A DNA stretch of 8,772 bases, taken from positions 1 to 8,772 of the forward strand of contig DAOVYS010000098.1 in assembly GCA_030635485.1 (NCBI GenBank), read 5' to 3'. The translations under genes were made by a program, and so were the position numbers. This stretch comes from Pseudomonadota bacterium (GTDB lineage Bacteria; Desulfobacterota; Desulfobulbia; Desulfobulbales; DAOVYS01). Below are positions 1 to 5,952 of the stretch, piece by piece. Numbering within the stretch: position 1 is the first letter of the stretch; each line of letters opens with the position of its first letter. The notes under the pieces are model-generated. The model made no database searches. It was not told the origin of the DNA and saw only the letters and a list, made by a program, of their open reading frames with translations.

Positions 1-30
1 CTTCAGGCTATCTTTGGCCGATTTTCAATC

Positions 31-71
31 GCAAAGTCCTCGGAATAGCTTGGCTATGCCTGTGGCTTTGC
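31..71. repeat. Long imperfect stem-loop (REP-like or structured RNA candidate)
   Basis: Positions 31-49 pair with 53-71 around a 3-base loop (TTG, 50-52). The outer stem is GCAAAG/CTTTGC and the inner stem GGAATAGC/GCTATGCC. By hand count 16 of 19 positions pair, two of them G-T wobbles that only work if the plus strand is the folded RNA. A second 5-bp hairpin, CGATT-TTC-AATCG, abuts it at 19-31. No poly-U tract follows, so terminator function is not favoured. It may be a palindromic interspersed repeat or part of a small RNA. Confidence 0.5.
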
Positions 72-142
72 TCAATCAGATCGACCAAATCTAACCTAAA
101 TCTGAGCGCCTAGATGGGAAAGTTATTTCGTCCCCGTCCCTT

Positions 143-174
143 AGCTCAACAGCTCAATAGCTTAATAGCTTAAT
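143..174. repeat. 8-bp tandem repeat, about four copies
   Basis: Four adjacent 8-base units follow the pattern AGCTYAAY: AGCTCAAC, AGCTCAAT, AGCTTAAT, AGCTTAAT. A decayed fifth unit, AGCTCGCC, lies at 175-182. The palindromic AGCT core recurs every 8 bases. The array sits about 15 bases past the end of the Lgt-like gene. It is a microsatellite-like element or part of a dispersed intergenic repeat; no function can be read from it. Confidence 0.75.
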
Positions 175-197
175 AGCTCGCCCGCAGGGCACTATGT

Positions 198-1253
198 TCA
201 GATATTATCTTTACGCACATGAAAGGCCAGTCTCGCACCGGTAACCTTGCTGAGACCTGTGTAAAGAAAAAAAAGCGTCCAGAGGGCTTGAAAAAAAAGG
301 ATAACACCGGGGTTCCACAGGGCGCTGATTCCCGCGGCCGGGTCGGAGGGTTTTACCACCGCTGTGGGTGAAAGGAATAAAAGCAGGAAACACCAGATAA
401 TATTGACTATACCCATCCACTGGTAGGCGGTGAATTTTCCGACTCCCCGGTAGTCGGCCCGGAGCTGCTCTGAAAAGATACGCCACGCCATGGCGGAAAT
501 CGCGCACACCCCAAATGCCGGGCCAAAGTACCCTTCGAGAAACAGATAAACCCCGAAGATACCGCAATTGACATACAAAAAAGAGGTTATCGCCTGGATA
601 GGCACTACCTTCACCCCGCCAAGACCCGAGGCATAGACGATTTTTTTTGTGTGACCGTGAAAACTGACGGAAAATCTGGAAAAGATCCATTGCAACAGAG
701 GGCTCAGTTCGGAAACCGGTTTGCCGTAGCAGCAGCCGAAGCTGATACAGGCCAGCCGGCCGATCCCCTCACCAATGAGGTAGGCAATTGCCAGAGAGGC
801 CATCACCGGCAGCAAAGGCAATGTTTCACCGGAATTTCCAAATTGCTGATTGTAGCAGACAATGGCCAAGGGCGTCAAATAGATTCCCACCGAGGCCCCT
901 CCGGCCACGGTCAGGGTATTTTGTTTTTTTTCCACAATCCCGGCAATGAGTTTAGCTCCGCTCAAGGAGAGAATCATCACCAGACTGATCAGTGCCAGGG
1001 TGATGGTCATGGGCTCGCCAATAGAGGAAAGAAGAAAGAGAAATACAGCCACGCCCATGATACTGCCCGAGGCAAGGAAAAGGCCGTAAAAGGTAAGATT
1101 GGTTCCCCGCCACAGACCCGATGGCCCGGCATGGTCGCCCGCTGGAATAGAGGCGATAATCTGCCACCGTTCCCTGGGCAGAACCTTATAGCTCCAAAAA
1201 AGAAGAGGAGTTGCCACCATTGCCGTGGTCAGGCAAAAAATTGCGTTTTTCAT
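198..1253 (-). CDS. Prolipoprotein diacylglyceryl transferase-like integral membrane protein (divergent)
   Basis: This 351-residue protein has about seven or eight hydrophobic segments and resembles the Lgt family, which moves diacylglycerol from phosphatidylglycerol to the cysteine of lipoprotein precursors in the inner membrane. The Lgt-like features are NLTFYGLFL (52-60), the glycine-rich AGGASVGIYL (117-126, where Lgt has its GG-L-x-FYGG stretch), the signature-like GEGIGRLACISFGCCYG (161-177), a PIQ motif (218-220, compare HPTQ in Lgt) and SEQLRADYRG (261-270, compare the arginine-containing helix). The usual GRxGNFxN signature is replaced by a GCCYG type, so the true substrate is uncertain. 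I chose the ATG at 1253 rather than an upstream ATG at 1295. It has a GGAG Shine-Dalgarno five bases upstream (1259-1262), gives a hydrophobic N-terminus, and avoids overlap with the decarboxylase gene. It is the last gene of a three-gene operon, 16 bases after the decarboxylase stop. Confidence 0.72.
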   Translation of the reverse strand: MKNAIFCLTTAMVATPLLFWSYKVLPRERWQIIASIPAGDHAGPSGLWRGTNLTFYGLFLASGSIMGVAVFLFLLSSIGEPMTITLALISLVMILSLSGAKLIAGIVEKKQNTLTVAGGASVGIYLTPLAIVCYNQQFGNSGETLPLLPVMASLAIAYLIGEGIGRLACISFGCCYGKPVSELSPLLQWIFSRFSVSFHGHTKKIVYASGLGGVKVVPIQAITSFLYVNCGIFGVYLFLEGYFGPAFGVCAISAMAWRIFSEQLRADYRGVGKFTAYQWMGIVNIIWCFLLLFLSPTAVVKPSDPAAGISALWNPGVILFFQALWTLFFLYTGLSKVTGARLAFHVRKDNI

Positions 1254-1258
1254 AATAA

Positions 1259-1262
1259 CTCC
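1259..1262 (-). promoter_or_regulatory. Ribosome binding site for the Lgt-like gene
   Basis: GGAG on the minus strand, five bases before the ATG at 1253. It decides this start over the in-frame ATG at 1295, which lies inside the preceding decarboxylase gene. Confidence 0.6.
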
Positions 1263-1269
1263 ATTGTAT

Positions 1270-2271
1270 TTACATTTCTTTTTTACAGGCAACAACCGAC
1301 CTCAGCGCGACGTCAATTTCAGCCAGAGGACTTGCGAATCCCCGGCTGAAACGACTGATCACATCTCGCCGCTGCATATGATGTACAATATCTTCGGCAA
1401 ATTCGACCCTGTTTTTCTGAAAAAACAGGACATCCGTGCTGCTGCCCGGCCGGTACAGGCTCTTGGGTTGCCCCTTGCGGAGAAACATGCCCGGCGCCAC
1501 CTTTACGGGAAACTCATACCCATTTTCCGAGTAACGCTGGACCACCTTACCGATCATCAGGGCAACAACCTCAACCATGGCCACCAGCCCGATGTTGGTA
1601 CCGCCTGGCACATCGGTCTGAATGATGGTAACCACCCGTTTGTTTTTGGAATAGGGGGTCACAATCTCTATTACCGCGGTGGGGTTGCAGGAGTGGTATT
1701 TGCCGGATATCTCATAAAAATCCATGACCCTGCCGGTAACAGGCATATGATTATAATGGTACTTGTCCGGGGTCAGACGGAAGATTGCGTAATCTCCGTC
1801 CTTAAAGGCCAGCCGCCACTTTTCCTTATCCATACCAAGCAATTCTTCATATTCAAAGAACTTTCCCTTTAAGAACAGGGAAGACCCTCCGGAAAGAGAA
1901 CCGGCAAGCATCCGGGCGTCCGCCGGGGATACCACAGCATGGTTGTCATCTTCCATGGGCCGGCACTCCCAGTACCTTATTTGCCGTTCAAAAATCTTCC
2001 GGGGCGTATCGAAATATTGCGTCTTTTCCACGCACTCGGCAAGATCGACGCCGCAACGGATGAAAAAACGTTTGTTTCCCAAAAGTTTTGCGGAAAGCGG
2101 CAGGTCAAAGTTACAAAAACCAAGAAGGCTTGAGGTTCCGGCACTGGTCGCCATCTCAAAGAGCCGCGGGGCATGCTCCCGTGCCCTGGAATAGAGAAAA
2201 TTGACAATCCTGTCACCGAAAAGTTCCTCGGTAATGACCATGTTACTTGTTCGTTCTACATATTGATGCAT
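1270..2271 (-). CDS. psd: Phosphatidylserine decarboxylase proenzyme
   Basis: This enzyme makes phosphatidylethanolamine from phosphatidylserine at the membrane and uses a pyruvoyl group formed by self-cleavage. The Asp-His-Ser triad is readable. Asp118 lies in VSPADAR (compare VSPxDG). His175 lies in YHYNHMPVTG (171-180). Ser277 lies in YRPGSSTDVLFF (273-284), equivalent to the LGST cleavage motif, so cleavage would fall between Gly276 and Ser277. The motif LFLKGKFF (132-139) and GGTNIG (223-228, compare VGATNVGS) also fit. The Asp-His spacing of 57 residues equals that in the E. coli enzyme as I recall it. At 333 residues the length is usual for the family. The tail after the cleavage site is somewhat long (about 57 residues). 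The start at 2271 follows an AAGGTAAGG stretch and lies 9 bases after the preceding stop. It is the middle gene of the operon. Confidence 0.9.
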   Translation of the reverse strand: MHQYVERTSNMVITEELFGDRIVNFLYSRAREHAPRLFEMATSAGTSSLLGFCNFDLPLSAKLLGNKRFFIRCGVDLAECVEKTQYFDTPRKIFERQIRYWECRPMEDDNHAVVSPADARMLAGSLSGGSSLFLKGKFFEYEELLGMDKEKWRLAFKDGDYAIFRLTPDKYHYNHMPVTGRVMDFYEISGKYHSCNPTAVIEIVTPYSKNKRVVTIIQTDVPGGTNIGLVAMVEVVALMIGKVVQRYSENGYEFPVKVAPGMFLRKGQPKSLYRPGSSTDVLFFQKNRVEFAEDIVHHMQRRDVISRFSRGFASPLAEIDVALRSVVACKKEM

Positions 2272-2280
2272 TACAGTGCC

Positions 2281-4683
2281 TTACCTTCTTTTGGAGTCAA
2301 AGGTCTCGGCCAGCAGAAAAAGGCGGATGAAATTAACAGCCCCATCCTCGTCCACCTTGCCGTCGGAAACCTGACGGCCGTTGTGGGCTATGGCCTCCTC
2401 CAGCGGTCGTCCGGCGCAAAATTTTTTAATTTCGTCACGTTGCTCAAGTGTCAAAGGCAGCCTGCCGTGCGCCATGGCCTTGATGTCATCGGCCAGATAA
2501 CGCCAGCCTTCCTCTAAATGGCAAATGCGCAGTCTTTCCCGGTAATAACGTTCGGCTGCACTGTTAAATTCATGGGCACTGAGGTCATGAGGTTTGATCT
2601 TTGCCGCATCCGAGCCGAGGATGCCGCACACAAGCTTGCTCCATGCCGATTTTTCGGTCGGATGTTTCAACCGCTCCTCCAGATCACGCATGGTTTCATC
2701 CATGCCCATTATCTCAATCAGATCAGAACCGTCTTTCCGGAGAATCTCCAGAAGCGCCAGCCGGTACTCGCTGTTATGTACACGGAAATAGTCTGAATAA
2801 CGGCGGCTGACGCGACTCCCCTTTACCCGCTGTAAAATTTGTTTCAAAAAAATGTTTCTTGTTTTTTTCAATACAAAAAAGGTAGGAATCCCGATGGCCG
2901 CGCCGAATAGTATCTGCCGCCGCTCGCTTTCGATGAATGGGGTGGAGGGGATATCATCATGACTGATCCGGCCTGAAATGATGTATTTAAAGGCAAGGGC
3001 CGCAAGCAGCATCTGCAGATTGGCCGCCTCTTTCATATCGCCGAAGTCATGAAACAGGGAGTAGTGGCGAAACTCGAAGCCGGAAAACCCCATTTCCGTG
3101 AACTCGCGCAGCTTGATGAGCTGATACAACGACATACGTTTGTCAAAGACCCCGAGGGTTTCCAGATCTTTTTTCAGGGAGTAATCATTGCCCAGCCGCC
3201 CATCCTGACAGCAATTTCCTTCCGTGGCCAGCAATGCCACCGGATAATCAAGCAAACGGAAATCCGGCACAAAATCGCCTTTAAGGGAAAAGGCGCTCCG
3301 AATAAAACGGTCTAAATCGTGCGGGCCAAAGGGGGTCAGGGCATGGCCGAACACCTTGTTTTTCGCCTTTTTCTTCCAGCGCCGCCAGATCATGCGCAGA
3401 TGGGTGTAATCCAGTTGATGAGGCAGAAAGCCCAGGGCCTTTTCCGGATGAAAGTCTTCGTAGTCAAACCGGTATGGGGCCGCGCTGTATGTACCCACAA
3501 AAAGCGGCAGAAAGTGCTCCATGATCTTGGCGTTCAGATCGCCAAGATATTTCTCATGATGCCGGCTAAAACCGGTGACCGGGTTGCTGTTGAGCATGGT
3601 CATACGTTTGCTGCCCAAGCTGATATGGGTGCCGTTGTTGGCAAGTCCTACATTGGAGGTGTGGGGCAGCACGACAAGATTTTTGGTGATAATGGAGGCC
3701 TCGCGCATTTTCATAACCGCGTTGATATGGCTGCGGCTCAGCACCTGGTGACAAAGGGCCATGTAGGCGTGTTTGCTTTCACCCTTATCCCAGCCTGAAA
3801 GGCAGGGACTCATAAAAAGCTCCCGGTAAAAGGCATCTGAAATACTTTCATTTAGTAACCGCTGCCGGATGGGAGGGTGAGGTGAGAAAAAAAGAAGGGC
3901 GCGCTGACCGTTCTCCTTAAGCCCGAATTTTATATTGGCATAGTCAAGGAGCAGGTTGCAGAGCAGAAAACGCTTTGCCGCCTCCCGGGCCACGCCTGCC
4001 CCCACCCCGTTTTGTGGGGGACTGTGTACCACATGAAAGGAAAGGGTCTCCGGGGAGGTATTATCACTTAAAAAATTGTCCAGAAGGCGGGCGCCTGTTG
4101 TGATGATGGGATGCCCTCCCCCACGGCCGATGACATCGGCCAGGGAGAGCTTTAAAAGATAACTGATAGGCAGGCGGAGCCATTGTTCTCCGTTTTCCAG
4201 GCTGGAGAAACGGCTGATATCACTGCGGGGCGGACTGTCAGGATTACTCTTGTCCGCCTTGAAATCAAGGTGCAGTACACGCTGACTATTGTCATTCAGC
4301 CGGTTATGGAGAAAACGGACCCAACTGTTCTCCCAGACTCCCTCAGGATTTTCCGCGAGATACCTTTCCAGGCCGCGCAGGCTTGAGTGCGGGGTGTCAC
4401 CTCTTCTGACCCTCAGTTTGATATTGGCGTAATAACAGGAATGTTCGATAGTTTGCGGAAGATCCACCGTCTCTCTGTTCCCGGACACGGCAACCTGCAG
4501 CTCGTTTTCCATGCCCGCGGTCACATCGCTGTTGACGTAGGGAAAGGTTTCAGGCCTGTCCGGATGGACACCCAAAATACGAATACATTCCGAAAGGGTC
4601 GGCGCTGCATCGATTCCGGCCGGGAAGGGGTCTTCGGTAAACATGAGTGTCTTATTGGGCATGGGCTGAAACTGTGAACACAT
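2281..4683 (-). CDS. Uncharacterised 800-residue protein, first gene of the lipid operon
   Basis: I do not recognise a named family. The protein appears soluble overall: there is no signal peptide, and the only hydrophobic stretch of note is around 591-604 (ILFGAAIGIPTFFV). Conserved-looking blocks include WENSWVRF (117-124), LSFHVV (214-219), FFSPHPPIRQ (265-274), FYRELFMSPCLSGW (285-298), LANNGTHISLGSKRM (347-361), FVGTYSAAPYR (395-405), a histidine- and tryptophan-rich block, LPHQLDYTHLRMIWRRW (420-436), and GFSGFEFRHYS (532-542). Such blocks suggest an enzyme, but I name no reaction. No good Shine-Dalgarno precedes the ATG at 4683. An in-frame TAA 15 bases upstream bounds the ORF, and internal ATGs at codons 8 and 14 are alternatives without better sites. 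It sits 9 bases ahead of the decarboxylase gene, so it is probably co-transcribed with psd and the Lgt-like gene, which hints at a role in envelope lipid metabolism. Confidence 0.85.
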   Translation of the reverse strand: MCSQFQPMPNKTLMFTEDPFPAGIDAAPTLSECIRILGVHPDRPETFPYVNSDVTAGMENELQVAVSGNRETVDLPQTIEHSCYYANIKLRVRRGDTPHSSLRGLERYLAENPEGVWENSWVRFLHNRLNDNSQRVLHLDFKADKSNPDSPPRSDISRFSSLENGEQWLRLPISYLLKLSLADVIGRGGGHPIITTGARLLDNFLSDNTSPETLSFHVVHSPPQNGVGAGVAREAAKRFLLCNLLLDYANIKFGLKENGQRALLFFSPHPPIRQRLLNESISDAFYRELFMSPCLSGWDKGESKHAYMALCHQVLSRSHINAVMKMREASIITKNLVVLPHTSNVGLANNGTHISLGSKRMTMLNSNPVTGFSRHHEKYLGDLNAKIMEHFLPLFVGTYSAAPYRFDYEDFHPEKALGFLPHQLDYTHLRMIWRRWKKKAKNKVFGHALTPFGPHDLDRFIRSAFSLKGDFVPDFRLLDYPVALLATEGNCCQDGRLGNDYSLKKDLETLGVFDKRMSLYQLIKLREFTEMGFSGFEFRHYSLFHDFGDMKEAANLQMLLAALAFKYIISGRISHDDIPSTPFIESERRQILFGAAIGIPTFFVLKKTRNIFLKQILQRVKGSRVSRRYSDYFRVHNSEYRLALLEILRKDGSDLIEIMGMDETMRDLEERLKHPTEKSAWSKLVCGILGSDAAKIKPHDLSAHEFNSAAERYYRERLRICHLEEGWRYLADDIKAMAHGRLPLTLEQRDEIKKFCAGRPLEEAIAHNGRQVSDGKVDEDGAVNFIRLFLLAETFDSKRR

Positions 4684-4767
4684 TTTTTTAAGATCTTAAG
4701 CCATATAGACGGCTAGTTCCTGACCTTCCTTGCTGATTGTCCGCGGTATAACCTGGTATAATGCGGA
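4684..4767. promoter_or_regulatory. Intergenic gap with a 12-bp palindrome and direct repeats; probable leader of the lipid operon
   Basis: This 84-base gap separates the phosphoesterase cluster from the lipid operon. A perfect palindrome, TTAAGATCTTAA, occupies 4688-4699, four bases before the start codon at 4683, where a ribosome binding site would normally lie. A direct repeat GGTATAA occurs twice (4745-4751 and 4755-4761) inside short inverted arms TCCGC (4740-4744) and GCGGA (4763-4767) that directly follow the upstream stop codon. The palindrome could be an operator, and the inverted arms could be a weak transcript end. I see no convincing -35/-10 pair on the minus strand, so no promoter is called. 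Confidence 0.35.
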
Positions 4768-5952
4768 TCAGTTCAAGGAAAAGATGTCGACAATCTCGAC
4801 ATTTGAGTCAGGATCCTTAGTATCGTAGGCGTAGGTTGTGATCGTTCCATCTTCTGTTTTCAATATCGAGAACGTTGTGATCGTGTTGTCCGAAATATAG
4901 GGCAACGGGCCGTTTTCATCGTGCAACGGGCTCACAGTCGGCACGATTGGTTCAAGACCGTAAGGATCGTCGTATGTGTCGTAATCCTCGGGAATCCAGG
5001 GAAGTCCGGGAATGCCGGAGCGCCCGGCCGTTTCGAGGTCGGTTGCAATGGCCTCATGCCGCCAGATCTGCCGTTCGGTAACTTCGTTGTAGGTGCGACC
5101 CGGCACATTGGATCTGGAGTCTTCACGTGTTCGGCTCAGTTGCATCGTATCGGCAAACACTATATTGATATTGCCGCCGCCGGCAGCGTAGTCTTCAAGC
5201 TGGGACAGCGAAATTTCATCTGAGTTCATCAGGTCTGCTACATCAGGACCGTAGACCAGTGCGTTACCTGATCCCTTAAACTCGGTGAACCATACGACAT
5301 TGACAGAGTCTTCAGTCGGAACCTGCAGGAACGGCTCTGTAAGCAGCTTGGCCTCTGTACAACAGCGTTCGCGGGTGCACATCCTGACAATTTTTCTGGC
5401 ATCCCGGATGGTAATGCTCCCGTCGCCGTCGATGTCGCAGTTCGGGCAGTTCTCAGCCGGCTGGCGGAGGTATTCGCGAATTATTGCGATATCCTCGCGG
5501 TCCGTGTCGCCGTCGTCGTCGAGATCTGATATGGCCCGGTCTATCAAAGTCACATCATCATAAATGCGACGTTCTAAGACAGGGAGGCCGGAGATATCAC
5601 GTATGACTTCACCGCTTTGATCCATCATCGGAAAAACATAGACCGGCGTCAGCTCTGCCCGCCACTCGCCATCTTCAAACGTCACGTTCACCTCGAGGTG
5701 ACCATAATGTTTGCCGCCATCGGTAAGCTGGTTGCCGGACCAGGTTTCAGGAGCGTTAAGATGGGCCAGGAAGAGCTGATACGAGTTGTTGCTCGGAATA
5801 TCGAATTTCCCATCTTCTCCCATGTACGGTCCGCGGAGGCCGTCACCACCGATGCCGATGTCAAAGAAATGAACACCGTCAACCAGCGAGTGTTCGTACA
5901 TCTCGTCATGTCCTGCGAAGACCGCATCAACACCGTATTTCTTAAACAGCAT
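4768..5952 (-). CDS. Chimeric or degraded phosphoesterase fragment: metallophosphoesterase C-half, dockerin, phosphatase N-domain, C-tail
   Basis: This 394-residue ORF looks like a remnant, not an intact gene. Residues 2-137 are the C-terminal half of a metallophosphoesterase, with the metal-site motif VFAGHDEMYEH (11-21) but none of the earlier D-x-H, GD or GNH motifs. Residues 143-198 are a type I dockerin with two calcium loops (D143/D145/D147/D154 and D173/D175/D177/D184) and flanking cysteines (169, 172, 192, 197, 198). Residues 202-305 resemble the beta-sandwich N-domain of purple acid phosphatases, ending in QIWRHEAIATDL. A catalytic core should follow, but the chain passes straight to a short tail (307-394) that resembles a phosphoesterase C-terminus (GLEPIVPTVSPL, ITTFSILKTEDGTITTYAYD). 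The ATG lies within the last codons of the preceding gene (11-base overlap in a different frame), has no ribosome binding site and gives no signal peptide. It may be translated only by coupling, or not at all. Deletion or misassembly are both possible. Confidence 0.7.
   Translation of the reverse strand: MLFKKYGVDAVFAGHDEMYEHSLVDGVHFFDIGIGGDGLRGPYMGEDGKFDIPSNNSYQLFLAHLNAPETWSGNQLTDGGKHYGHLEVNVTFEDGEWRAELTPVYVFPMMDQSGEVIRDISGLPVLERRIYDDVTLIDRAISDLDDDGDTDREDIAIIREYLRQPAENCPNCDIDGDGSITIRDARKIVRMCTRERCCTEAKLLTEPFLQVPTEDSVNVVWFTEFKGSGNALVYGPDVADLMNSDEISLSQLEDYAAGGGNINIVFADTMQLSRTREDSRSNVPGRTYNEVTERQIWRHEAIATDLETAGRSGIPGLPWIPEDYDTYDDPYGLEPIVPTVSPLHDENGPLPYISDNTITTFSILKTEDGTITTYAYDTKDPDSNVEIVDIFSLN
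5357..5526 (-). other. Dockerin type I domain (two calcium-binding loops)
   Basis: Within the fragment ORF, residues 143-198 hold two copies of the D-x-D-x-D-G-x6-D calcium loop, in DLDDDGDTDRED and DIDGDGSITIRD. Each is followed by a short hydrophobic helix (IAIIREYL and ARKIVRMC). This is the duplicated F-hand layout of dockerins, which bind cohesin domains. The ending MCTRERCC resembles the CTRxxC endings seen in proteobacterial dockerins of secreted proteins, as I recall them. A cohesin-like gene lies 2.8 kb upstream in the same transcription direction. Confidence 0.75.

Larger units (their letters stand above)
1..197. other. Non-coding region with structured repeats, downstream of the lipid operon
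   Basis: I see no credible gene here; all frames are short and interrupted. The stretch lies past the stop codon of the Lgt-like gene. It contains a small hairpin (19-31), a long imperfect stem-loop (31-71), separated inverted copies of CAGAT/ATCTG (77-81 and 100-104) and an 8-bp tandem repeat (143-174). A short GCCC-GCA-GGGC stem lies just after the repeat (180-190), but no T-run follows on the minus strand, so it does not look like a standard intrinsic terminator for the operon. The density of small palindromes is what one sees in dispersed REP-like elements; that identity is inference. Confidence 0.6.

Noticed and set aside
60..112. Integron attC-like or attachment-site core near the 5' edge
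   Set aside because: An RYYYAAC-like heptamer (ATCTAAC) is present, but I could not find the paired R/L boxes, and no integrase is in view.
178..190. GCCC-GCA-GGGC hairpin as intrinsic terminator of the lipid operon
   Set aside because: The stem is only four pairs and no T-run follows on the minus strand.
651..1872. Two plus-strand open frames of 232 and 215 codons
   Set aside because: They lie opposite the Lgt-like and decarboxylase genes, which have clear family motifs. The translations are low in structure and rich in H/Q/G, typical of shadows.
3319..3798. Plus-strand open frame of 159 codons
   Set aside because: It is antisense to the 800-residue gene, which is continuous and has patterned, protein-like sequence through this stretch.
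4730..4762. Perfect TATAAT on the plus strand (4757-4762) as a promoter
   Set aside because: No acceptable -35 hexamer at 16-18 bases, and there is no plus-strand gene for it to serve. It arises from the GGTATAA direct repeat.
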